From Biomphalaria glabrata (Eukaryota; Mollusca; Gastropoda; Planorbidae): a DNA stretch of 64,000 bases. Made by a program: the position numbers and the translations under genes. The notes under the pieces were generated by a model. It saw only the letters and a list, made by a program, of their open reading frames with translations, did no database searches and was not told the DNA's origin. The stretch is taken from NCBI RefSeq assembly GCF_947242115.1, contig NC_074723.1:31161543-31225542 (forward strand), written 5' to 3'. Positions 35,067 to 45,249 of the stretch are shown in pieces (within the stretch, counting starts at the first letter, position 1; each line of letters starts with the position of its first letter).

Positions 35067-35548
35067 CAAAGGCTAAAAGAAAATACACTGTTGAGAACAG
35101 ACGAAGGTGGTGTAGGCAATCTAGATCGACCACCTACGGACATTGGTTATATCTACTCTGGATGTGACAAAATATGTAACTTTCAGCGAGAGCTGGAAGC
35201 TACATAAAATATTGTGACTTTAGATCCCTTATTACGATTCGTCACTTCTTTCATTATGTATTATTATTCATAGTTGATAACAATAAACGAATCAATTAAA
35301 AAATAAACCAATTAATTAATCAATTAGTACTAATTAATCCATTTTGTTTTGTATAATAGAAAGGGGAGCTAAACCCTGTAATTTTCAGATAAATGGTAGC
35401 TGGTGGTTATTTCCCCTTAAATGGACTTTCGATTTACATAGTATTTTGTTTATATTTTGTTTGTTATTTACGATTCAGGCGATGTATTGAAGTCTCTAGA
35501 TGTGAAGATAGATTTACAAAAAGTACACTAATTAACTTGAAAATATAG

Positions 35549-35697
35549 TTCCCCTTTCAGACTTTGTGGTCTATAGGGCAGATGATGTAAAGGTCATCTG
35601 TTTCATGTGGCCAACACAACGACCAACCGCCTTACTGATGACCTTTACATTATCTGCGGTATAGATCCCGATTTCTGAAAGGGGAACTTTAACTTTT
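35549..35697. repeat. Fold-back pair of SINE family A tails
   Basis: An inverted tail (GTTCCCCTTTCAGAC to ACGACCAACCGCCTT, about 35549-35634) is joined directly to a plus-oriented tail (GATGACCTTTACATTATCTG to TGAAAGGGGAACTTTAAC, about 35637-35697). The result is a large imperfect hairpin. Low-level gap sequence without genes lies on both sides. Confidence 0.8.
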
Positions 35698-35929
35698 TGT
35701 TTACAATAAAAGAATATGGTGTCATGTGGCCAGCTTAGAGATATACTAAACATTGGTAGTTGTTGATTAGTTTAGCGGTGTACATTATTGTGTACATTTC
35801 AAAGTTGTTTTAAATTGTTAAATAGTCTATCCACGTGGAATTAATGAAGAAAAACATTTTTTTTTTCTTTTACAAAACTTTAGTACTTACAATTGCTTAC
35901 TGTTTAAAATTCAACTACCTATATTTAAC

Positions 35930-36050
35930 AAAACAAGGTTACAAAGACAGTTTGTGTGGTAAAACAAACTCAAACTCGAACCTTGAAATGGTCCATCCGG
36001 ACAGGAAAAAAGGCATGTTTCAATATTTTCAGAAAGAATATCAGAAACTA
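35930..36050 (+). repeat. Dispersed repeat E, about 115 bp
   Basis: It reads AAGGTTACAAAGACAGTTTG, then TGGTCCATCCGGACAGG, then CAATATTTTCAGAAAGAATA. The same blocks occur inverted at 44216-44330, 45915-45990 (partial) and 52162-52310. Origin unknown. The 72-codon frame through it is not supported by the other copies. Confidence 0.7.
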
Positions 36051-36304
36051 TGAACTAGTAACCATCAAAGGCTACAACTATACCTCAGTCGAGGTATGCT
36101 TATGTTGAAACATCATATAGCACTTTGTATTGTTTCTTCGACTAACGGCTTGATACCACAGAATGAAGTTTTATTAATACTATTATTATTACATTGTTGT
36201 TAATATTCATATGTATTTAATGAACTGATAGCTAGGAAGATGTAGTTAAGTGTTTTAAAAAATGTAACTGTAGTTGTTCGTAGCTTAATTTAGTAATACA
36301 TTTT

Positions 36305-36445
36305 TTTAAATTTGTATGACAAAAAGACTGTTCGTATTATTGTGTTAAAAATATCAATATTTTTTTCTAGTCTAGGAGAGTTGAACGGGACAGACAGACG
36401 GAGGACAGACAGACCACACAAAACTAATAGCGGCTATTTTCCTTT
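36305..36445 (-). repeat. Dispersed repeat F fragment
   Basis: It contains GACAGACAGACGGAGGACAG, CACACAAAACTAATAGCGG and TTTTCGGAAAC, an inverted match to the start of the larger copy at 43.4 kb. Confidence 0.5.
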
Positions 36446-36906
36446 TCGGAAACAGCTAATAAAAATGAAGTCACTCACTATTTCACATCATTCGACTGTA
36501 ACATTAGCATTATAACTAATTTGATTGTATTGAATTTTTATTATACCCGCACATCCAAACTAATTAAGAGAATCACACTTATAAAATTGAGCATAAATAT
36601 CAACTAATTTTGAAATTATACAGAAAGTATTCTGTTACACAACTTTACCCAATTACAGTCGAAGAAGAAAAACAGTCTGTGAGTGACACGAAACTTTTTA
36701 TGCAATCGCTTAGAGTTCATCGATAATCTTATACAGACTGACTACAACCTTTTCCCCTGAAATCTTGGTGGCTGTACTTCTAAATATTAAAACATAAAGT
36801 AGATAGTTTTTTTTTCTTTATATTCAACCTGTGGCTATTCAACATCCATTGTTAAATAAAAATGAAGATTTGTTCTAATCGTTCATGTATAACTTTTAAT
36901 GTACTT

Positions 36907-36975
36907 TTGTGTGTGTGTGCGTGTGTGTGTGTGTGCGTGTGCGTGTGCGTGTGTGTGTTTGTGTGTGTGTGTGAA
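36907..36975. repeat. GT/GC dinucleotide microsatellite
   Basis: About 33 GT units with scattered GC units. Confidence 0.92.
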
Positions 36976-37424
36976 TTTTAGCCAAAGAAGAATGAAATGT
37001 TGACACAATGTAAATGTATAGCTTCAACACTTGCAGCTATTCTACTTATACCAGATGGATATCGCCTCAGGACCTCGTTACCTGAAGGCTGAGATCTCGA
37101 TAAATCTTTAAAATGGTAAAAGGTTTTGATTCAGAGATCAATAAGAACATTTTAAAAGACTTCTTGTTTCTTCTGGTGAATGATGTGGCAAACTGAACTA
37201 GATAAATAGAGATGTTTGTCCATCTTATTCAAAGGCTACTTCTACTCCTTGTCCTAATTCAATGGTTTTATGCTACGATGTTGTTTCAGTAAGTACTAGT
37301 GACTTATACTCATTCTTTTCCCTAAACTTCAGCGGAACAAATGCTTACACAAGTAATATCAACGTTGCATTTGAGTTTTAACAAAGTTAGTTCCAAACAA
37401 AACAAATGTAAAAAAAAAAAAAAA

Positions 37425-37592
37425 GCTTATATAAGGGAAATAACTCTGTACTTAAAACTATATCTCTCAATTATGTAGAAATTATTTCCTTTTTCGTTCA
37501 TTAAAAAAATGAATAATTGTGCAAAGTCAATACGTAATTCGAGAATCTGTGACAGATAGACAGACTGACAGAGTAAGTTGATATAAGCATTT
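37425..37592 (+). repeat. Dispersed repeat D
   Basis: It follows the family order: AAGGGAAATAACTC, AATAATTGTGCAAAGTC, a short CAGA stretch and GAGTAAGTTGATATAAGC. Confidence 0.6.
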
Positions 37593-37599
37593 TAATAAG

Positions 37600-38090
37600 T
37601 TGCCTATCTTCTTGTTGTCTGCCTCGTATTCATGGAGTGTGTCTTGCCTCATCTCAGTGTTTTTGAAGGGAGAACGGAGTGAAGACCCATAGAAGAATGG
37701 ATGTGAGACCCTACTCCAGTAGTTTCCATTTTCTTAGACTTAATGTATGACCATACGGTTTTGTTGTTATGCTTAGATATAACATTGTTTTTATATTCAC
37801 TCTGCAACTGTCTTCTTACTTTTTGGTTTAGTTGTTAAATTTTTTTATAATAGGTAATATATTTGTATAAACTCTGTCTGCCTTAATTTCTTGAAATTTT
37901 CTTTTTTTTTTTTAAATCTTTTTTTATCTATTATTAAACCAATATTTTTTTTTTTATTTTGTTTGATCTTTATTTAGTTGGTATATGATTTTTCTATAAT
38001 GTTGTTAAGATAGCTTTTAATGAAATTCCAGTGGCCATCAACTGGTTGGTTTATGTCTAGTCCTAAGTGTACGGAAAAGAAACATGACTT
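37600..38090 (-). mobile_element. LINE remnant, EN-RT linker region
   Basis: Minus-strand frames give HWNFIKSYLNNIIEKSYTN, then RRQLQSEYKNNV, then NNKTVWSYIKSKK. These resemble the segment between endonuclease and reverse transcriptase in CR1/L2-type LINEs (W..F...L, then ..FW.YIK.K). Several frame changes are present. Confidence 0.4.
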
Positions 38091-38099
38091 TATCAGCTC

Positions 38100-39215
38100 G
38101 GCACGGAAAAAATAACTATAAAAAATAACTATAAAAAATAACTATGAACTTTGAACTGATTTAGATTATGACTCTAATTTGAAAGATACAAAAATCAACT
38201 ATCAAAGAGTTTCTTGTCGAGTTTGTCTCCATATTTCTAAACAAGCTGATAGTGCTGTTTGACTTCAGTTTCCTACATCGTATTTGTGAGAAGTAAGATG
38301 TTTTTTTTATTATAAATAAAGAATGTCAAAGTATAGATCTAGAAACAGGCGGCTCGATGGCCTACAAGATGAGAATACATCGTGCATAATATCAAGAAGT
38401 TATGCTTTTCAAGAACACAATTCCAACAAAGTCATTCAATCTTACTTGTTTTGATGCTCATGTCTGTATATTTTACAATATGCTCATGTCTGTATATTTT
38501 ACAATAGTTTTCTGCTTCAAAATAATTTTTAGAAATATGTAAATGTAGCATGATGTCTGACTATTAATACTTTTTTTTACTTTTAAAACTATGAGAGATC
38601 ATCAAATTTAAAAAAAAAAACAAGCGAAGGTTTCCGCTAAATTTTCGAAAATGGAAAGTGTTCCGTTAAAGAAAAACTTCGGGAAATACTGAAGTAGAGC
38701 GTGTAGAAAAAGAAAAGTTTAAAATGTGTTTAAGAGTCATACGAACCTCAATTGTAGTGCCCAAAGTCATGTATGCGTTTTAGTTAAGTACGGAACACAA
38801 ATGTGACAAAATTTAGGAAATAGGAGATATAAATATGTTATAGTTTCCTCTTTGACGTAATTATACAATGAAAGACTCTTACTCTTAATTGGCTTTAAAA
38901 AAAAAGGAAAATTTTGAAAAAATAAAACAAACAGGTTATTTTGCTGTAACATACCAAGAATACATTCTGGTCTAATGTAACGTCTTTCTTGATTGATGTT
39001 TGTTTGCTTACACGAATGTCGTGGATTCTTGTTTCAGGCTTAAGCTACTAGATTTGTATACAGGACAGTGCAGTGACTTTTAAATTACACTACGAAAAAA
39101 ACTTGACGTATCAGAAATATATTTAATTTGATGTATAATAACATCCAGCCATGGGCTGCTGGTCAAACAAAGAGTCATCACAGAATATATATACATCCAG
39201 GTAAAAATAGAACTA
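38100..39215. other. AT-rich intergenic DNA, no gene seen
   Basis: No coding frame or transposon end recognised. A 28-bp segment (TGCTCATGTCTGTATATTTT and following) is tandemly doubled near 38456-38506. Confidence 0.5.
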
Positions 39216-39217
39216 AA

Positions 39218-39480
39218 AGTTCCCCTTTCAGACCTTGTGGTCTATAGGGCAGATGATGTAAAGGTCATCTGTTTCTGTGGCCTATGGTTAACGAGCGTGT
39301 TACCAGCACAATGACCAACCGCCTTTACTTTTCCCCAACTAATGTCAGGTACCCATTAGAGCTGGGTGGACTTAGAGGCGCCCAATGATCCCAAAGCTAA
39401 AAGTTCCAGTCTTCACCAGGATTCGAACCGCCCGTTTGTAAGCCAAGCGCATTACCGCTCAGCCACCGAGCCTCTCGGCT
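39218..39480 (-). mobile_element. tRNA-derived SINE, family A
   Basis: A full inverted copy: tail TTCCCCTTTCAGACCTTGTG, body ACCAACCGCC, B-box complement GGATTCGAACC and A-box complement TTACCGCTCAGCCACC. Confidence 0.85.
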
Positions 39481-39590
39481 GGACTCTGTGGCGCCCTGAA
39501 AATCCCGAAATTAAAATACCCAGTCCTCACCAAGATTTGCACCCACACCAGGTTCGGAAATCAACCGCTTAACCACTCAGACTTCAGAAG
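39481..39590 (-). mobile_element. SINE family A, head fragment
   Basis: A second head directly beyond the first copy in the same orientation (GGCGCCCTGAAAATCCCG to AACCGCTTAACCACTCAG). It lacks body and tail, as if the first copy had landed in it. Confidence 0.65.
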
Positions 39591-39949
39591 TAAAGTATAA
39601 AGGGAAATTAAATGTAAATACCATTTGTGATGTTAAGGAATAACAAAGTTATTTCCCTTGCACAGTAGAAAACCTTATGTTCTTAAAATGATGTCATTAA
39701 TACTAAAAAGCAGATTAACTAGCTTTATAAACTATTGGGCTATTATTGGCATGGAAGAAGGTTTTTGCAGTGTAGGTTCTTAACTGGTTCCATTCAGAAT
39801 TTAATATTGCAATTATTATATTCATTATGGCTTTGGTATAATGCATCAAGTGATACAAAATCTCTACGTTATAGGGTAAACGTGCAGTTTGTAACACAGT
39901 CATAACATGACTATAAGAAGTTCATAACCATGATCACATATCAACCTCC

Positions 39950-40171
39950 CTTTAAAGTAGTTTAAAGCAAAGCGAGCATTTGATACTATGGTTCTCAGAT
40001 ATGTGAATTTGTCTACCACGTTAAGGGATGCCTATTTGCGTTGATCTTTGGGGCTGAATAGATTTTATTGGGTGACTTTTGGAACATGACTTCCGTTTTA
40101 CAGAGGTCTATGGTTAAACCAAAACAGGCGGCAACGTAATGAAAATTCGTTGACCGCGAGCTGGATGTCAT
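39950..40171 (-). mobile_element. LINE reverse-transcriptase fragment
   Basis: Minus-strand frames show a stretch with AVNEFSLRC, then NGSHVPKVTQ and VDKFTYLRTIVSNARF. This matches the region after the YxDD motif in many LINEs (KT.VM.QKSP, then V..F.YLGS..S). It is broken, and is bounded on its right by the hAT-type MITE. Confidence 0.5.
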
Positions 40172-40541
40172 CAGGGCCGGCCTTAGGCAACCTATGCGAC
40201 CGCAGTGGGCCCCAAACTTTCATAAGCTCCGCGCTAATTCTAGGTGTAAATTCTTAAATTAAACCATTGTAACTTATAACAGGGTTCCCGTGGTCTCCTT
40301 ATTTTCAAGGAGCTCCCGGGAATTTCCTGAAATTGCAAAATATACTAACAGTCTGGCAATATCCTGCAATTATTGAAATCTCCTGAAAAATCATAAAAAA
40401 TGTCCTTAAAATAGACAACATTGTCATTTAGGGGTGTCAATCAATATGGTAAACGCCAATCTTATTATCCTTATCCCTACCCTGACTGAGCGCGCGCAAT
40501 CCGTTTGACATAGGGCCACGCAAATATTAGGGCCGACCCTG
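40172..40541. mobile_element. hAT-type MITE with GGGCCGGCC ends
   Basis: The left end is CAGGGCCGGCCTTAG and the right end TTAGGGCCGACCCTG, inverted repeats of about 15 bp. Flanking 8-bp duplications GATGTCAT and GCTATCAT agree at six positions. About 280 bp of the left arm is shared with the larger relative at 58.9 kb, which still encodes a hAT C-terminus. Confidence 0.75.
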
Positions 40542-40859
40542 GCTATCATGATTAGTGTGTGCAAGTAAGGAGTAGAGAAGCTGTGTGAGCACCCTTTCCT
40601 ATATTCTGGCATGATACTGTAGACTACAGTAAACTCCAAAAGTAAATGAGGTACCACATACGTCCTCTCGCAACCAGGACTAGGTGACACGTCTCCAATA
40701 TCGCGCTTTTTACTCTCTCACCGAGAGTATTTTCTAGTGCCTTTTTAGCACGAACTTTGTAAGTGACTCAAAAGTCAACACAAGTTACAAACAATGTTAT
40801 AAAAAGAATTAGACGAATTACAGAAATGTGAATAAATTAGAGCATGCCTTTCCACCCAG

Positions 40860-41165
40860 AGAAATGTCAGCTATTAAGAGTAACAAAATAACTAAAGCAA
40901 ATAAATTCCACTTATCTTCTAAAAGGTAAATCAGTAACAAACTAAAAACGCAAAAATACGAAGTTGTTATAATAAATGAAAAACTGTTTGGTACAAAGTT
41001 TGCACACGTTCTTTCTCCCACAACCAATCTTGAATCAAGTTAAAACTTTATAAACAACTATTTATTGTACCTAGCAATGCACGAATCAATTTTAAAAAAG
41101 TAAATCAATTAGTCAATAAATTATTGGTTATTAGTTATTTTCTGTCAAATCGAAATGAGGGAACT
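40860..41165 (-). repeat. Dispersed repeat D, inverted
   Basis: It shows CACGTTCTTTCTCCCACAAC, CAATCTTGAATCAAGTT and ATTATTGGTTATTAGTTATT in inverted family order. The 41.2-42.1 kb stretch that follows has no recognised gene. Confidence 0.5.
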
Positions 41166-42079
41166 AACTTAAACATTAATAGATATAGATCTAATTGAAG
41201 ACATCGTTACCTTAGATAAGCTTGGGTTTAAAAAAAAAATGATTTGTTTATCTTTTGCTTGTTACGTTTTAGTCTGAAATTAGACAATTAATCTCCTATT
41301 TTATTAGTGGTTCTTATCACAACCTATACGAAGTTTAAAGAAAAAACAAATAAAACTTAAAAAAAAACCCATGTTAAAATTAGTTTGGATCACTCAAGTA
41401 TTGTTGTGGTGTTTTTGTAATAAATGTAGAAGATTACTTCAATACTTGATATAACTATTAGATCAAATCACTCTCAGTCTGGATTTGCGGTTCATTCACC
41501 CAACATATATTCAAGTCCAGAAATAACTTGATAAAGATTATTCAACATGAAAATATAATTTCATCCATAAAATGAAGGGGCACAGTCCATACGTCAACAG
41601 TACTACTAAGTTGATGTCTTGCATACGCCATTAACAGTGAATCGTTACTAACTGTCAATTATCCCATATTCCCTAGTTCCGTATAAGATAGTCTATTTAT
41701 AGTCTCGTCAAATTCCCGATTAAACTAAACCTATAACAGTATATACATTTGTAATTGATCTAGACTAGCAATAAAAAAAAAAGCATTTATACAAATACAT
41801 TTTTAAAAAGAGAACGACCTGAATTCGAATAAGTCAGCTAAAGCCTTCTCAGGCTTCTCAAGCCAACGCGGTAAACACTCTTCTAGCGTAGAGTATACGA
41901 ACATGGAACGTAACATAGTTATCTATTGTTTCTATTTCATGTTTGTGTAGACTAAGCCTGAGAGGGAAAGCTTAATTTAAAGGGAACCTCTGCAGCTTAT
42001 AACACCACCTCATTCAAGTACTATTTCTTTCCTTTGTTTAACATATCATTAATGAACTTTTTAATTTTTTTTTTTTTTT

Positions 42080-42225
42080 ACTGATTCTTGTGTTGACAGG
42101 TAAAAGAAATAGTTGTGCAAAATTTTAGCTTAATCCGCTATTGTGTGTCGGAGAAGTAACGTGTACACAACTTTTGACCAGACAGACAGACTGACAGACA
42201 AAAAGAGTAAGTTGATATAAGCTTT
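42080..42225 (+). repeat. Dispersed repeat D
   Basis: It contains GTTGTGCAAAATTTTAGCTT, CGGAGAAGTAACGTGTACAC, a CAGACAGACAGACTGACAGA stretch and AGTTGATATAAGCTTTGTAA. Confidence 0.7.
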
Positions 42226-42365
42226 GTAAAACAATAGTTTTAGAGTAATAAGAGCTTGTCGTGGTATTTATAGGGATCTCGTAGCGATGAGCTGATACTA
42301 GTTTTATGCTGACTGCCTAAAATTCTGTCTGAAATAACATTCTACTTTAGACCCACCTTCTAAAT

Positions 42366-43303
42366 CAGTGATGCCCAAAGTACGGCCCGCGGGCCAGAAC
42401 CGGCCCGCGATGTGGTTCTATCCGGCCCGCCGAAACGTCGGCACAAAAAGTAGATAATCTTCCCCCCTTAAAATAGTTGTATATGTATTTTTACCTTCGT
42501 TAGGGCCCTCACTTTTCTGTGATGGATTAATACATGACCTTTAACGAGTGTGCGATTATGAGTTTATGAAATGGAACTCTGAATGTAGAATCTACCAGGA
42601 AAAGGGAATGGATCTTTTTTTTTTTTTTGTGGAACATGATAATAAGCCAACATATTTGTTTTGTAAAGAAATCTCGTTGGGGTCGCCCGTTGTGAAGAAA
42701 CAAGTCCTTTTTAAGTTTAATCTGCCTTTTATTGTGAAGCATTCAAACATAACCTATTTACAAGGCTAACATTATCTACAGATAACCAACTCCACTAGAT
42801 GACTTCCTTCTGAATATTTTCAACACACTCGTCACTTCCCGCAAGTCCCCTAACTCTCCGATACCCAACACTTGACCGTGTGTCACGGTTGACCACATAT
42901 AGTAACCGTTTCAAACAAAAAAAAAACATGTACAGCGGCATTATAAAACAAACATAAAGACTTTCTTGGTTTGAGCCGCGTCTAAAAGATTGGTTAAACT
43001 ACGCCTAGAGATTGGAGGACCGATGAGAATATTTGCCGAAAAGAGACAAGAAAATAAGTTGGTGGTAAAGGTGGCTACAATGTTGCTCACATTTTAAGTA
43101 GAGAAATGAAACCATTTTAAGACGCTTAAAGAATTTAGACTTTAACTATCCCATTAATAAATGTAAGTACCAGAAACAATAGTTTCAAATAGTTTCAGGT
43201 GAATTTTGATTTCATTTTTCGTACCTTTTTTGTTGATGTGGCCCGCGACACGCGTTTCGAAAGTTAAAATGGCCCGCAGGTCGAATTAGGTTGAGCATCA
43301 CTG
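42366..43303 (+). mobile_element. hAT transposon, internally deleted, with perfect 8-bp target duplication
   Basis: The ends are CAGTGATGCCCAAAG and TTGAGCATCACTG, the terminal inverted repeats, with GCGGGCC blocks further in. The duplication TTCTAAAT stands at 42358-42365 and 43304-43311, a hAT hallmark. Inside, a plus-strand frame (about 42575-42690) reads SECRIYQEKG, then FFVEHDNKPTYLFCKEI, matching the N-terminal BED/zinc-finger part of ZBED/GTF2I-type hAT transposases. The catalytic domain is absent, so the copy cannot move by itself. Confidence 0.88.
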
Positions 43304-43404
43304 TTCTAAATCATAAGATACAATCTTTATGGTAAAAAAGGTTACGCTAAACGGAGTTACATGTACATTTGTCTGCATTTTTTTTTTACTTTTTGTGTGT
43401 TTCT

Positions 43405-44215
43405 TTTTTAGCGGCCCCCGAAAGGGGAAAAGACGCAATTAGTTTTGTGTGAAATTTCTGTCCGTCTGTCCGTCAGTCCCGTTTAGATCTCGTAAACTAG
43501 AAAAGATAATGAAAATCCGACATCACAATATTTTAGACCATTCAAAGTTCTGATGCAACGGCTGCTTTTTTTTTTCTGAACGCGAAAAATCTATTTTTTT
43601 AAATCACTTATGCAAGCAGTTTTTTTTTAAAGAAAAAGCTATTTAGTATGCATTATAAGTTAATTTAGAACGAATAGTAATCTTCTAAACGGCATTTTCA
43701 TTAACACTTTTTATAATAAACTAAATATTCTTTTATTTATTAAGGATTCGAATAAGAGAATGAGACTTTTCAAAACAATTACATCAATTATAAGACTTCA
43801 GTTAAGCCAGGAGAGGCGCGATAGCTGAGCGGTAAAGCGCTTGGCTTCCGAATTGGGGTTCCCGGGTTTTAATCCTGGTGAAGACTGAGATTTTCAACTT
43901 CGGAATCTCTGGGCGCCTCTGAGTCCACCCAGCTCTAATTGGTACCTGACATTAGTTGGGGAAAAGTAAAGGCGGTTGGTCGTTGTGCTGGCTACATGAC
44001 ACCTTCGTTAACCGTAGGCCACAAAAACAGATGAACTTTACATCATCTGCCCTATAGATTACAAGGTCTGAAAGGGGAACTAGTTAGGCCAGGTTCACAT
44101 CTAACTTTGCATTCACTTGCACCTATCCTTTGATCTGCTGGACCGTTTGAGCACTACACAAGATCTGTCAACTTTCTTTCTCCATTCTTATCTCTCATTT
44201 GTCTTTGATAAAACT
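43405..44215 (+). repeat. Composite dispersed repeat F carrying a SINE
   Basis: It starts GCGGCCCCCGAAAGGGGAA, continues with a CCATTCAAAGTTCTGATGC block and an AT-rich part, holds a family A SINE, and ends in a LINE C-terminal piece (inverted; RKLTDLV-like, then RSSRSKDRCK-like). A second copy with the SINE at the same point lies inverted at 54.4-54.95 kb. Confidence 0.7.
43812..44086 (+). mobile_element. tRNA-derived SINE, family A, within repeat F
   Basis: A full copy: GGAGAGGCGCGATAGCTGAG (A-box region), GGGTTTTAATCCTGG (B box), GGCGGTTGGTCGTTGTGC and tail AAGGTCTGAAAGGGGAAC. Confidence 0.88.
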
Positions 44216-44340
44216 TCATTCGGATGTTCTTTCTGAAAATATTGAAGCCTGCCTGGGTGGACCACTTCGGGGGCCGATTTTGTGTTTGTGTTTCCACACA
44301 AACTGTCTTTGTAACCTTGTTTTTATTTGAGTACAGGTAA
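44216..44340 (-). repeat. Dispersed repeat E
   Basis: Inverted copy with CTTTCTGAAAATATTGAAGC, GTGGACCACTTCGGGGGCCG and CACACAAACTGTCTTTGTAA. It ends about 80 bp beyond the stop of the third lectin gene, so it may fall in that gene's 3' UTR. Confidence 0.7.
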
Positions 44341-44420
44341 TAAGAATTAGAATTATAGTGTGAATTAGATATTGGAAATCATTAAAAAAATTGATACTTT
44401 GTTCTAAATTAATCCAGGAT

Positions 44421-45164
44421 TTAATTAATATATTCACAGAAATACGTTTCATTGTTTGAGCAGACAGCATCATCTAATCCTCTGTTAAATTTTAAGATAA
44501 CAGTGCAGTCTTGGCTGTTGTTAAAATTGTCTGGTTGTCTAGGTATATACACAATCTTTTGTTCTGGTGTCAACACTGAACCATCTGACCAGACGTACGT
44601 GCCCTCTGACTGTATATCGTCTATTCCTACCCAGGCCCTATCCATGTTCATGTCCTGCATTATCGTCAGAAGAGATTCCTTTGTGGCATTTGATTTGACC
44701 ATCACCAGTCGACCTTGTATGGTGCTGCAGGACATATTGGCTAAACTGAAGTATGTAGCTGAGAAGAAGATTTTCAGACAAAGTCGGTACGTCCGCATGA
44801 TAGTCGAGTCGTAGCCCAAAGCCACGTCGCAGTACTTGGTGCTTTGAGAGTACAGGCTTTGACCTGAAGAAGGTTTGATCCCAGCAGAGCTTAGATCAGT
44901 TCCCCAAAGACAAATTTGCTTCACGCTGTCATAGAGAAAATGTTGACATGTTAATGATTGTGAAAGAAAAAGCGACGAACATTCCAACTTGGACCTAGTG
45001 TTAGAGTCGTTGTCATAAGGAAGAATTCCTAATGTCTTCGATTGTACTTGGTGGAATGAGTTAGTCTCCACACAGCACGCTCCTGCCTCTTGATAACAGG
45101 ACTTCATTGTACTATAAACCAATATCCACCCTTCTAGTAATCTCACAAACATTGTTGAACTCAT
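44421..45164 (-). CDS. Secreted PAN/apple-like plus C-type lectin protein, copy 3
   Basis: 247 residues from MSSTMFVRLLEGWILV (signal) through a PAN-like domain to a C-type lectin domain ending FCEYIN. The lectin half keeps WVGIDDIQSEGTYVWSDGS and QPD (about 210-212); WND is LDD. Compared with copies 1 and 2 the PAN-like domain has lost two cysteines together (TCRS became NTRS; SLHC became SLFL). The middle of the lectin domain is nearly copy 1 while the last part (YIPRQPDNFNNSQDCTVI) is copy 2, a mosaic. An acceptor (TTTGTGCAG) at 45226 marks a leader exon with a two-codon upstream frame. ATG at 45152 is an alternative start. Confidence 0.85.
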   Translation of the reverse strand: MSSTMFVRLLEGWILVYSTMKSCYQEAGACCVETNSFHQVQSKTLGILPYDNDSNTRSKLECSSLFLSQSLTCQHFLYDSVKQICLWGTDLSSAGIKPSSGQSLYSQSTKYCDVALGYDSTIMRTYRLCLKIFFSATYFSLANMSCSTIQGRLVMVKSNATKESLLTIMQDMNMDRAWVGIDDIQSEGTYVWSDGSVLTPEQKIVYIPRQPDNFNNSQDCTVILKFNRGLDDAVCSNNETYFCEYIN

Positions 45165-45249
45165 TGCCCTTCTTTCCAAATCACTCTTTGATCGTCACAT
45201 TTGCACGGATCAATGGGCTCAAAACCTGCACAAAAAAGAAAGAAAAAAA

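Noticed and set aside
34144-35167. Several plus-strand frames with repeated YTWNYTAILG or LYLELYSY
   Set aside because: The 20-bp unit lacks stops, so all three phases stay open; frames differ only in phase.
35835-36053. 72-codon frame with KQGYKDSLCGKTNSNSNLEM
   Set aside because: The stretch is dispersed repeat E; other copies do not keep the frame.
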